Shown here: positions 44,168 through 55,276 of the stretch, in pieces | Layout: each line of letters begins with the position of its first letter | Numbering within the stretch: the stretch's first letter is position 1 | NCBI GenBank assembly: GCA_934047225.1 | Contig: OW203991.1 | Span: 992,001-1,056,000, forward strand | Length of the DNA stretch: 64,000 nt | Direction: 5' to 3' | DNA from: Ypsolopha sequella | Lineage: Eukaryota; Arthropoda; Insecta; Lepidoptera; Ypsolophidae | The notes under the pieces: generated by a model | The model's input: only the letters and a program-made list of their open reading frames with translations | Database searches by the model: none | Told to the model about the DNA's origin: nothing | Program-made: the position numbers and the translations under genes

Positions 44168-45498
44168 GTACTAGCTTTTGTCCGTGGCTTCGCCCGCGTT
44201 GGTTTAATTTTTGTGAAGACAATCGAATCTGTCAATATTTTTAGGACCCTTAATTTTGTAGAACGTATTTATTTGGACTTTGGTTTTGACGAAACTATTT
44301 ATTTTTCTCTGAATTGATCCTCTGTTAAACCGTTTTTGGCGAAGCCAGAGGCCGAACCGTGTTTCCGAACAAAATTATTTATTGACCTCTTTTGTTTGAT
44401 CCCCAGGTGTAAAGTGCCTTTGGCGAGAAAGAAGGTCGAGCCGAGCTTTCGAACTAAAATATTTATTGTTCTCTGAATTGATTCTCTGCTAAAGTGTCTT
44501 TAGCGAAGCTGAAGGCCCAGCCGCGTTTCCGAACGAAACTATTTCTTGTTCTATAAATAGAATAGATCCCCTGCTGAAGTGTCTTTGACAAGGCCGAAAG
44601 CTGAACCGCGTTTCCAAACGAAACTATATCTTGGTCTCTTATATGATTCTTAGTTCGGCTTCGCCGCGTTTCCGAACGAAAACTATATTTTGTTCTCCCA
44701 ATTCATGCTCTGCTAAAGTGTCTTTTCGAGGCGGAATTATTTCTTGATCTCGTATTTGATTCTCAGGTAAAGTGTTTTTGGCGAAGCCCAAGGCTAAGCC
44801 GCGTTTCTGAGGGAAACTTTATCTTGATCTCTTGTATGATTCTCAGGTAAAGTGTCTTTAGATAGGCTGAAATAATTTATTGATCTCGTATTTGGTCCTA
44901 GGTAAAATGTCTTTGGTGAGGCCGAAGGCCGAGCCGCATTTTCAAACGAAATTATTTCTTGATGTAGTATTTGATTCCCAGGTAAAGTGTTCGTGGTGAG
45001 ACCAAAGGCTAAGCCACGTTTCCGAACGAAACTTATTCGTTATAGTTAGAACATAAATTTGTATAATGTTATTTAATGTTATTGTTGCAAATTATGATGT
45101 TCGGAACGCAAACGGTCTTGCTTCAGTTAAATTTTATCTGAGGGTCTTGCACTGTCATATTACTCATATTTGATGTTATGAAAATACCTGTGGAAGCACT
45201 CGTGTTTTTGAAACGAAGAAACAGAAAATTGTGACTAGGCACACTTATGGATAAATTGTTGTTTTATAGATTCTTTCAAAGGTCCTCTTAATGCCAATGA
45301 AAGTCCCGAAAAATTGGTGAAGTTGTTTGGGAGATAAGCCCGCACAAACAGACGGATAATTTCCTGCAGTAAAATAAAATCCTATAGATTGATCCTACTA
45401 ATTTATCATATCACCACACCAAAACTTTTGAAAATCCGTCCAGTGGTTATGCGTGATGCGTTCACAGACAGACAGAAATTTGTGTTTTGATACCTTAA
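44168..45498 (+). repeat. Long CTAGCTTTTGTCC element with internal degenerate tandem units
   Basis: It begins ACTAGCTTTTGTCCGTGGCT and ends CCGTCCAGTGGTTATGCGTG plus a GACAGACAGAAA tail, the same ends as the short copy at 17890. Between 44270 and 45040 a unit containing AAAGTGTCTTTGGCGAAGCC, GAGCCGCGTTTCCGAACGAAA and TTGATCTC is repeated about nine times at variable 55-85-bp spacing, with 15-25% divergence by eye. No open frame. Confidence 0.75.
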
Positions 45499-45499
45499 T

Positions 45500-46925
45500 G
45501 ATGGTATCCCCCCATTCTTTATTATAAAATGTGCGGAAAGTGTCTCCTTACCACTTAGTATTATATTTAACCGATCTATAGCAGAAGGAGTTTTTCCATC
45601 TAAGCGGAAGAACGCACTTATTGTTCCAATTCACTAAAAGGGTTCTAAATCTGAAATTCCAAATTACCGACCGATATCAATACTGAATATATTTGGCAAA
45701 GTTTTAGAAGAATTAGTTTATAATAACATTTACTCAACTATTACCAAGGGTATCCCACCACAACAGCATGGCTTCTTGAGTGGCCGTTCAACGGTTTCTA
45801 ATCTCACTGAATTTATTAACTTTGTTCTTCGCAGTATGGATGCTCATCAGCAGGTTGACGTGGTCTACATGGACTTTGAAAAAGCCTTCGATAGGGTGGA
45901 CCACGTCATCCTGCTGCGTAAGCTTTTCAGACTCGGCTTAAGGGGAGACGTCTACAGATGGATAACTTCATATATATCTAGAAGATGTCAAGCAGTTGTT
46001 TTTGGTGGCTATCAGTCTAATTTCATTGATGTTACGTCTGGTGTACATCAGGGGTCACACCTAGGTCCACTGCTATATAACGCGTATCTTTATGACATAT
46101 ACTCTAGATTTTTAATGTATGCAAATGATAAAAAAATATTTTTAAATGTTAGCTCCAGTTCTGATTGTCACAAATTACAACATGATCTCGATAATCTTTC
46201 ACTATATTACACACAAAATCGGATTTATATTAGCGTTTCTAAATGTGCACTTATATCTTTCACTCGAAGTCCTAACCCAATTTTGTACAGTTATCTAATT
46301 GCCGGTGAAATTATTAATCGTCTGAATAAAATACGTGACCTTGGCGTGACCCTTGATACTAAATTAACTTTTGAACCCAATGCCAATGATATTGCAAGTC
46401 GTGCTTATAGAATGCTGGGATTCGTTAAGCGTGTGTGTGTAGCTTTCGATGACATAACCACTATAAAGATCATTTACTTCGCTTACGTAAGAAGCCTTCT
46501 TAAATTCGCGAGAAGTATTTGGAATCCACAATATATTACACACATTGAGCGAATTGAACGAATTCAATGGTCTTTGAATTTGAATTTTCGCGTTCATCAA
46601 TTTGATAAGGAATATCCAGCCGCTTGCATGCGTCATATTATGCTTAGTCTTAAGAACCGACGGCTTTTGTTGGATATGTCATTACTTTATGATATAGGTA
46701 CTTAGAGGCAAATATCGATTGTAGCTCCTTGGTTGCAGAGATTAACTATAGAGTCACAGAGCACCGAACTCGTCATTCCGAGAAATTTCTGTTTAGCGTC
46801 CCCCGAGTAAACACCAACTATGTTCAAAATTCCCCAATACTACGTCTTCTTTCAAATTATAATAAAAAGTGTCATAACATTGATCGTTTTGATTGTACTA
46901 AACATACCTTCAAAAGGTGAATTCT
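45500..46925 (+). pseudogene. Jockey/CR1-like LINE reverse transcriptase, inactive
   Basis: Plus-strand frame from about 45503: FPSKRKNALIVPIH, then an in-frame TAA at 45635, then PNYRPISILNIFGK, QHGFLSGRST and VVYMDFEKAFDRVDH (first catalytic Asp at 45872). The catalytic YADD box reads YAND (46118-46129), so the second metal-binding pair is broken. The frame stops at 46705, and the C-terminal thumb/tail part continues in another frame from about 46727 to 46920. The endonuclease and the 5' end are absent. The missing Asp, the internal stop and the frameshift all mark it as dead. It abuts the end of the preceding 44168-45498 element. Confidence 0.88.
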
Positions 46926-47835
46926 AAAAACACTTTCTCAAGATTTTGTAGATCTATCAAGTTGTCTTATCAACGTTACACTTCGCAAATAATTGATATA
47001 ATAAAGTTACTTATTAATTTACATAATTAAGCTTATTTTATTTAAATCAACATTTTATTTAATTTAATAGATAGATAATAGTTTTATCAAGTAATAGGTC
47101 TTAAATAAATATATTACTTACTTCCTTTTTTACTTACTTACTCTTAATACTTTTATGCACATTCGTAAGTACACAAAATATATAAAAAAATAACTTATAT
47201 TTTAGGAAATCGGTTTTTGTATGGATTCCTGCATCGCGATATCAAAGTTTTTCTGCTTTGTTAGTATAAGCATCTGTGGGGTGTATGCAAGAGTATACAG
47301 ACTAATAACATACATATATCGGCTCTCCTTTGGACTCACATTCGGTTTAGTACTTACTACCTGTGTGAGAGCGTACATGCAATCAGGCTAATGATAGGTA
47401 AAACACAAAATGACAATCAATATTATATCACGTTTCAGTCTAGTTATAAATATAATAATCAAAAATCAAATCAAAATCATTTGATTATCTACCAGAAATA
47501 GCTTAACCTAAAATTTATACTTGAAAAAAAGACAACTTTACAATATAACATTATAATATCTATCAAGTCACTGGATTAAAGTTATCAATCTTCTAGTAAT
47601 ATGAACAAAGCTGAAGCTTTCACTTTAACAATCAGACTTGATTAAGTTGACAACTACTTATTTGAATCTACTAAGACTGCTAGTTACACTTCTGAATCAA
47701 GATGACTTTATTGCCGGAATTATAATACTTTATCTGCTCGTATATTAATCAGTAACTTGATAGTCATAAACATTTTTATAATAAATGTTAACAAGTTTTT
47801 ATTTCAGTGCTGCAATTTTACTGATTTCAAAAATA
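46926..47835. other. Non-coding AT-rich stretch
   Basis: The LINE 3' UTR may extend to about 47000. Nothing else recognised. Confidence 0.5.
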
Positions 47836-48200
47836 TAAGCGGGTTAGCTCAGGCGCTAGAAGATGGCCTCTTAGTCTTGAGACACAGGTTCAAACTCCGG
47901 TCATTCATTCAGCAATTAGTTTTTCGGAATTTATGTGTATACTATTTGTATTACCTAATAATTGCTAAACGGTGAAGGAAAACATCGTAATGAAACCTGC
48001 ATGCCCTAAAAAGCGTGTATTTGTGTCCGAAGTACGGCGATAGGGCGCACCACCTATCGCGTTCGGACGTAATAATCGTAATCATAATCGGACGGTGAAA
48101 TGCGGGTGTACCAAGTGTGAACTATAATTTGCATTTCACAGTTCACACTTGAGAACACCTCTGACACTCCCTCGGGGATTCGCGTCGTGACGATATATAT
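47836..48200 (+). repeat. tRNA-derived SINE with a different head
   Basis: The head GGGTTAGCTCAGGCGCTAGA (A-box) is followed by CAGGTTCAAACTCC (B-box). The body carries GTGAAGGAAAACATCGTAATG, TACGGCGATAGGGCGCACCA, CACAGTTCACACTTGAGAAC and CCCTCGGGGATTCGCGTCG. The second half matches the 26314 SINE while the head does not. Confidence 0.8.
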
Positions 48201-49133
48201 GAATAAATGAACACTTTTATGTACAAAAATAAGAAGATAAGATACATACAAAGAACAGATAGAATTCAAGGGCGGCCTTATTCCTACAAGAAATTTCTTC
48301 CAGTCAACCTTGGGAAAACATAAAAACATTTTTATCTTAGAAATCCAAAGCACTGCATGACAATAATAATAAAAAGTCATTTTAAACCTATAATGTAAAC
48401 ATATACTACAAACAAATGAATACGAATTTAATAAAAAAAATAAAGGATTGTATCGTATGAGCACAATTTTCTTTCATCAATATTTACATTACGTACTTTC
48501 CTTCTATCGACCGCTTTTATTTTACATCTTCTACGTATAATTTATATCCTGTGTAGAAACCATACAAACTTAATACTTTTTTAAACACACAAAGCACACA
48601 GCGGACACGAATAAGGAAAAGTCTCAGCTTAATCTGGAAAACTGAACTAAAAACGATAACCTAAACAAAGTAAACCTTGTCGTTGTAGCCATAGGGTTCA
48701 TTATTCAACGTACGGGACAGATTCGTGATATTTCTGATGCTCCGGGTATTATGAGGCAGGAGAGGCTTAAGGGTGAGCAAATGAATTCATGCTATGCTCT
48801 GCGAGGCTATCAATGCTATGGTGAGCGATGCTACGTACTGTCAGACGATCAGATCCACGATCCATGGACATACTAATTAACGCGTCGCCTGCTCTCACCA
48901 TTTGTGGACAAGCGATCCCTAGATCTCATCGACCCTTTCCGTCAGCGTAGTTGTGGGCAAGCATAAGCTCATTATCTCTATATAAAAAATAGCTGCTATG
49001 CAGTTTACGCAATACGTAAGATGCGATACCGTACTATGAATCACAAGATTCTACCTCCACAAAGAGATGAAAACTAACAACTTTAAAAATTTACAGAAAA
49101 TTTACATCCGTTTACAAAATCTCACTTAGTATT
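48201..49133. other. Non-coding stretch
   Basis: 48054-48464 (minus) is an AT-rich chance frame. 48720-48950 is GC-richer with GCTATG words (TATGCTCTGCGAGGCTATC) but no exon signals. Confidence 0.45.
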
Positions 49134-49503
49134 CCATCCATCATCTATCAGCCTAGTTCGTCCACTGCTGGACATAAGCCTTTCCAGGACTTTGCCACTC
49201 CCGGCGGTCATCCTGGAAGAATTGCCCATACTCACACACGCTGGGCTGGCGGGTTGGTGAGCGCGGTGCTGGAACCCTCGCACCAGTGACGCCACTGCCC
49301 ATCACCAGTCTGTTCCATATAAGGCCCGGCTCTTAGGGATGGATATACCGCTATCCATCGGTCCCAGGCATGGTGGGCCTCCTGGTTTTGCCTGTGAGCT
49401 GTCCTCTTACTCTCCCCCGAATTACTTCGAGGGGGTCTCCAAGTAAGATGGTGGTACCTCCACAGTCGAGCCCGGCATCAGCTCTACCACCTAACCACCT
49501 ACC
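49134..49503 (+). repeat. Dispersed repeat, CCACTGCTGGACATAAGCC family, copy C
   Basis: The most complete copy: GTTCGTCCACTGCTGGACAT, CCCGGCGGTCATCCTGGAAG, GTTCCATATAAGGCCCGGCT, GGCATGGTGGGCCTCCTGG, GTCTCCAAGTAAGATGGTGG and a final CATCAGCTCTACCACC. Confidence 0.85.
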
Positions 49504-50029
49504 ACTTAGTATTAGAAAACCTTTAACGTTATAATTCAACATACATTTTATGAGTTCAGTTACATTTTAAATGAAATGAAATAATTGCCTAATTTAATTA
49601 TATTTTTAGATTTATGATTTTGTTTATTTATTGATTATGGTCTACTAGCTACCTCTGCAAAGATCTAATCTTAGCAAGACTAATCGAATGGGCGGAGGTA
49701 GGCATGTATTTATATACGTAACCTATTACTATGTAGTATATAGGATGGGATTTGGTCGGCCGCCTGGATTCGTGCTGGGGGCTCGGTTGGTGATCATTGA
49801 ACCTTGTTCCTGGTCCCTGGCCGGGTCTCCGGTATGGGTTCGGGCGGTTGATTGGATTTCACCTTGTATAATAATATTTTACCTATAATTTTAATTGTAT
49901 ATATATTGCTACATAAATTAAATAAACATTTAATCTAAGTAGTTCATGTACATTTATTATTTTATTACATATATTTTTATAAGATTAAAATTTGACTTGT
50001 GAAACGTGTATTATATATACCTACTTTGC
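49504..50029. other. Non-coding stretch with retroelement-like patch
   Basis: 49740-49870 is GC-rich (GGGCTCGGTTGGTGATCATT), perhaps a LINE 3' fragment, given the tail that follows. Confidence 0.4.
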
Positions 50030-50266
50030 AAAATAAACTTTTTGAATTTTGAATTTTGAAAGAAAAGTTTTATGTTTATGTTTAGTGCCTGTACAGGGAC
50101 AGACCAAAAACGAGCGCTGTGTTTGCCCCTATTCGTCACATTTTGTAGTATGTTGCATAATTTTTTTCTTGTAAGTTTAGTTTTTTAAGTTATTTTTATT
50201 ATTAGAATTTTCCGTGTTCTTATTTGTGACGAATAAATATAATTTTCTTTCTTTCTTCCTTTCATT
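50030..50266 (+). mobile_element. Two consecutive LINE 3' tails
   Basis: AATAAACTTTTTGAATTTTG with repeated AATTTTG (50030-50070) is followed by a second 3' UTR ending GTGACGAATAAATATAATTT and CTTTCTTTC (50225-50265). Both have the AATAAA plus short-repeat tail of non-LTR elements. Confidence 0.6.
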
Positions 50267-50560
50267 GTGCGAAAGCTATACCCTGCGATGCAACGCTATG
50301 TTACGCCCACCAGGAAGCAGTATCGCGCAGCTTCACATGAGTTAGTCACCCGCCCTAATGGCACCACTAAGGTGTCTTTTCCTGGTATTTACTTTTCTCT
50401 TTATTTGCTCTGTTAATTAGTATTCCAGTGCAGGATTTATAGCAAAGGGGGGGGGGGGGGACTTTGAAGGAAAACGTAGGGCTTTATTCCTTTTATTTGT
50501 AAACGGATGAACTAGTTTCAACAAATGAACTATGTACAGGTTAATTTATTTGCTTTAATT
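50267..50560. other. Non-coding stretch with a poly-G run
   Basis: A G run of about 13 at 50448-50460. No gene. Confidence 0.55.
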
Positions 50561-51587
50561 ATTTAACACGTTCCGGGACGCAGACAGCGTGCAGTGTATA
50601 ACTATATTATAGTAAGTATAGTAATTATAGTCATAAATTGTTTAACACGTTCCGGGACGCAGACAGCGTGCAGTGTTTAACTATATTATAGTAAGTATAG
50701 TAATTATAGTCATAAATTGTTTAACACGTTCCGGGACGCAGACAGCGTGCAGTGTATAACTATATTATAGTAAGTATAGTAATTATAGTCATAAATTGTT
50801 TAACACGTTCCGGGACGCAGACAGCGTGCAGTGTATAACTATATTATAGTAAGTATAGTAATTATAGTCATAAATTGTTTAACACGTTCCGGGACGCAGA
50901 CAGCGTGCAGTGTATAACTATATTATAGTAAGTATAGTAATTATAGTCATAAATTGTTTAACACGTTCCGGGACGCAGACAGCGTGCAGTGTATAACTAT
51001 ATTATAGTAAGTATAGTAATTATAGTCATAAATTGTTTAACACGTTCCGGGACGCAGACAGCGTGCAGTGTATAACTATATTATAGTAAGTATAGTAATT
51101 ATAGTCATAAATTGTTTAACACGTTCCGGGACGCAGACAGCGTGCAGTGTATAACTATATTATAGTACGTATAGTAATTATAGTCATAAATTGTTTAACA
51201 CGTTCCGGGACGCAGACAGCGTGCAGTGTATAACTATATTATAGTACGTATAGTAATTATAGTCATAAATTGTTTAACACGTTCCGGGACGCAGACAGCG
51301 TGCAGTGTATAACTATATTATAGTAAGTATAGTAATTATAGTCATAAATTGTTTAACACGTTCCGGGACGCAGACAGCGTGCAGTGTATAACTATATTAT
51401 AGTAAGTATAGTAATTATAGTCATAAATTGTTTAACACGTTCCGGGACGCAGACAGCGTGCAGTGTATAACTATATTATAGTAAGTATAGTAATTATAGT
51501 CATAAATTGTTTAACACGTTCCGGGACGCAGACAGCGTGCAGTGTATAACTATATTATAGTAAGTATAGTAATTATAGTCATAAATT
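50561..51587. repeat. 79-bp satellite, 13 nearly identical copies
   Basis: AACACGTTCCGGGACGCAGA recurs every 79 bp from 50565 to about 51513. Differences are single bases (GTGTTTAAC in one copy, AGTACGTATAG in two). Each unit has a GC-rich half and an AT-rich half (ACTATATTATAGTAAGTATA). The high homogeneity suggests recent amplification. Confidence 0.96.
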
Positions 51588-52225
51588 CAAGTGTGTTAAT
51601 ATTCGACTCCAGCTGCGTATCCCAAATATTTTTTATTGACACCCTTAAATGGCCGTTTTCATATGTGGTTGAAAAGGAAGCCATGTCGTCGAGTTCTAAA
51701 ATATTGTTGACAATCTGTTAATTTACTACAAATTATTGTTCTTAGGTTAGTTTCTAAGTTACTAAAGTTATCCTTTTTTACAAAATAATCTATTTGAATT
51801 TGTTGTCTATGGTTTAAGTTCGAAACAAGGGTACGTTTAGTCCCAATATATTTTTACACAGTGGTCAATTTTCACTCCAACCGTATGAAGGGCGCGTAGT
51901 AGTTTCGTAGCACTTGCTGTTGGTGTGTCTACGAGCGGTTCGCAGAATATTCTCGTAGCACCAGCTACGATTGAGTGAGTCTACGAGTGCTATGAAGGAT
52001 ATTCTTGTAACGCTCGCTACGAACGAGTCTTCAATCCAATGATTTTATATAATTGCTGCGATTGCTTTGTGAGGTATACTTTCAATTTGTATTAATGAAG
52101 AATTTTTGCATATTTCTCATAATAAAAGAGGCCTGCAGCGTGAGGCGTATGATTGGTAATGATTGATTATTAATGAATAATGTAGTCGTCCGGATGTAAT
52201 AATAATAATAAAAGTCGCAGCCATG
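51588..52225. other. Non-coding stretch with degenerate TCGTAGCAC repeats
   Basis: 51895-52035 holds about three diverged copies of a 55-65-bp unit with TCGTAGCAC..GCTACGA.TGAGT.TACGAG. A related word TCGTAGCACTCGCTACG is at 53699. Confidence 0.5.
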
Positions 52226-52577
52226 TCTGACGCCTGTATGACACCTGAACGACTGTATGACATCTTTACGACTGTATGACATCTGAACGACTGTATGACA
52301 CCTGAACGACTGTATGACACCTGAACGACTGTATGACATATTTACGACTGTATGACACCTGAACGACTGTATGACACCTGAACGACTGTATGACACCTGA
52401 ACGACTGTATGACACCTGAACGACTGTATGACACCTGAACGACTGTATGACACCTGAACGACTGTATGACACCTGAACGACTGTATGACACCTGAACGAC
52501 TGTATGACACCTGAACGACTGTATGACACCTGAACGACTGTATGACACCTGAACGACTGTATGACACCTGAACGACT
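52226..52577. repeat. 19-bp minisatellite, about 18 copies
   Basis: The unit is TGAACGACTGTATGACACC, with TGACATCTT and TGACATATT variants in the first copies. Long minus-strand frames (SFRCHTVVQVSYSRSGVIQ) are the translated array and are not genes. Confidence 0.95.
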
Positions 52578-53016
52578 CCTGTAAGGAAGGCCACAACTGG
52601 CACGGCAGGACAATGGTATTGTTAAATAAAACATCAGAAAACATTTGCGAGTATTTCCATTTATTTTTTTCCCAATATTTTATTGAAAACATCCCGACAG
52701 TTAGAAAGATTTTATCATTTTAACTATGTACAATTACAACCTTAAAATCAACGTAAAATTTCATTAACAAAACTTTAGAATTATTAACTAGCAACAAAAC
52801 AGGATATTGAATATCCCTCACGAATAAGGTCGCAATTTTGACTATTTTCAAAATGGCATCTGAACCATTTTGGTATTCGATGATTTAGGTCTTATTTTAA
52901 GATATTTAAGACACAAATATGATAACCGTATGATACAAAACATATTTACAGTGTTTCCTTATATTCATATCTCGTTATGTACAAAGTCAGCGTTATGACA
53001 TGGGTAATCAATAAAT
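52578..53016. other. Non-coding stretch
   Basis: No feature recognised between the minisatellite and the foldback. Confidence 0.5.
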
Positions 53017-53327
53017 ATCTTGAATTAAAAACACTTGTACATTAAAGTTTTATTTTATTTATGTTAACTCTCAACTGGTTTCGGATTCTACTCCATTTTC
53101 AAGGAAAGATGTTAATTAAAATATTTCACTGACTCCAGGCACTAGCTCTGAACAACGTAAACAATGATAATCATATTCATTAGTTACTTTGCTCAGAGCT
53201 AGTGCCTGGAGTCAGTGAAATATTTTAATTAACATCTTCCCTTGAAAATGGAGTAGAATCCGAAACCAGTTGAGAGTTAACATAAATAAAGTAAAACTAT
53301 AATGTACAAGTGTTTTTAATTCAAGAT
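53017..53327. repeat. Near-perfect foldback, 135-bp arms
   Basis: The left arm 53017-53151 and right arm 53193-53327 are inverted copies of equal length with about three mismatches (98% identity) and a 41-bp loop. Arm words include ACTCTCAACTGGTTTCGGAT and GACTCCAGGCACTAGCTCTG. It could be a recently formed palindromic MITE or a locus giving hairpin RNA. No open frame. Confidence 0.95.
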
Positions 53328-55087
53328 GTGTTTCAAGTTTCACCAAGTGCCGACAATCGCAAGTATAAATTTTTAATCAATGAATAAATGAGATCCCCTT
53401 AACTGACATGTTATCTAGGGATGTACAACAACATCTGAAAAATACGTATCGTACTGAACAACATGAATTTTCCTGCTGTGTATATTTTGCGTTATTTCAA
53501 AATTCGTGGTTTACAAAATGTTGCGTTTATTTATGTACAAAATCTGTAACTTGACGCACGCAGTAAGTTCAGATAAAGATACAATTTTAAAACTCATTTA
53601 AACTTTGATACGCTCAGTTATAACACATGCGTTGCCCTCAACACGTATTTGCGTTCAGACTACGACGTAGTGGGTCTACAAAACGTTAACTATAGGGTCG
53701 TAGCACTCGCTACGCCGTAGCAAAATATGGACGCGAGTGAGTTTGCGCGTTGTCGTTGGAGACAGTGGACTCGCATGAATACAATACTCATGTTCCGATG
53801 AGTTTTGTTTCTTGATGAATCTGCTTAGTTAAAAGAATTTCTTCGTTTTTTAAGTTTTAAGCGATCCCTTAACAAATTTTAATGTTTGACAAAATTCAAG
53901 GGTTCAATGCAGTGAACTAAAAATACATAGAAGCCTGGTTAACGTAAAAAACTGACCACAGGAAAACTGTACCGGGCACAAGGTTAGTATTTCGTCCACT
54001 CCTATGTCGTTCATTGTCAATGTGAGTCATGTCGCATGGCACACAGTACTAACTAATCATGTTTGAGTGTCTGGTATCATTTTTGAGTGACTATTTGTTA
54101 GAAATGCGACTTCTATGTTTTTTTGTTCGCTGATTTAATGTCAGGTAACAAGATCTTTAAACTATTAACATTCAAGTTTTACCTAAAATAAGTAATTCAG
54201 GTAATTTAACAACATTTAATGTTACACATTATTTCTTCTTTTCCAGTTTTCGATTACTTAAACAGTTCAGTAAAATTGTATGTGCTTATACCTATATTTT
54301 CAAAATGTACTTTCGTAATTTGATAAAAAGATTTTCTAGCTATTTATACATGTCATGCTTCTATACTCGTTTCACAACCATTGCAACACTAAAATAATCG
54401 GGGAATTAAAAAATAATATGGTTTCGTAATGAAATAAGTATACTTTTCTAACATTTTATGCTTATTTCGTTTTATCTAAAACTATTTTTGTTAAACAAAA
54501 TTTTACAATGTCATAATTGAGCATTTTATGATTAAAAATAATTCACACTTTAATAGTCCAGTTAATCTAAGACTGTTTGTATGGAGTAGGTTGAATTAAG
54601 TGGTCATTACGTGAAGAGTACTTATATATCAGTTAAATAACTTGATAATTTAAATTCACAAGAATCCCTGAAAAATGTTTTTAAAAAACACCAACTGATT
54701 AAGACCGTAGCTAAAATAATAATTTGAAGGATCAGGAGTCTAATTACTTAAGTATTTTTTTTTAAATACTGCTTTCGATTGGAGGGAGAGTGGTACTTAA
54801 TATGACAATACCAATTTACAAACCATTTAACTAATGTACTCGTATCTTTAATTCGACCTCAAATCTTTAATTTACTGGACCACTAAAACTTTCTCTTTGT
54901 ATTAAAAAAAAATGCGTCTTCAATTTATATCAAATAAGTGAAAATATATATGAGATGAAAATTCCGCACTAAAACCTGAGCCTAAAACAAATTCCTCATC
55001 CAAGCACGTACCAAAAACACTTGTGTCCAAAAATTCGATCCATGCATACAAAACTATTTACAGTAACTCCTATAGTTGTGTGGTCTG
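53328..55087. other. 3' flank of the minus-strand receptor gene
   Basis: AT-rich, no other gene seen. Part of it, below 55088, must be the 3' UTR of the receptor transcript if the terminal exon is right. I cannot place the cleavage site. Confidence 0.4.
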
Positions 55088-55276
55088 TCAGAGCGGAGTG
55101 TCGCGGGGTAGTGTGCGGGGCGCGGGCGCGGGCGCGGGCAGTGGGCGCGGCAGGGTGCGGAGGTGTTGGAGGGGGATGCCCCCCATTCCCCCGCCCAGCC
55201 CCGCGCTCCCCCCGCGGGGCAGCGTGCACGACCCGGAAGCGAAGCGCGCGGGCGGTGGTATGCTGCCCGCCGAGTT
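55088..55276 (-). CDS. Sidestep-like receptor, candidate terminal exon
   Basis: On the minus strand an acceptor (CCCTTTGTCCGCAG) ends at 55277. A 62-codon frame follows and stops at TGA (55090-55088). It reads NSAGSIPPPARFASG, a GGG-rich stretch, IPLQHLRTLPRP, an Ala-Pro repeat and RTLPRDTPL. Entry is in phase 0, matching the exit phase of both the transmembrane exon (61532) and the tail exon (59235). Over 75% GC against AT-rich flanks is typical of coding sequence under GC pressure. This would be the disordered cytoplasmic C-terminus. The assignment to this gene rests on strand, phase, composition and order, not on an alignment. Confidence 0.6.
   Translation of the reverse strand, partial: NSAGSIPPPARFASGSCTLPRGGSAGLGGGMGGIPLQHLRTLPRPLPAPAPAPRTLPRDTPL

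Noticed and set aside
48054..48464. 136-codon minus-strand frame
   Set aside because: AT-rich chance frame, partly within a SINE.
52082..52692. Minus-strand frames up to 173 codons with SRSGVIQSFRCHTVV repeats
   Set aside because: Translation of the 19-bp minisatellite; three frames give the same peptide.
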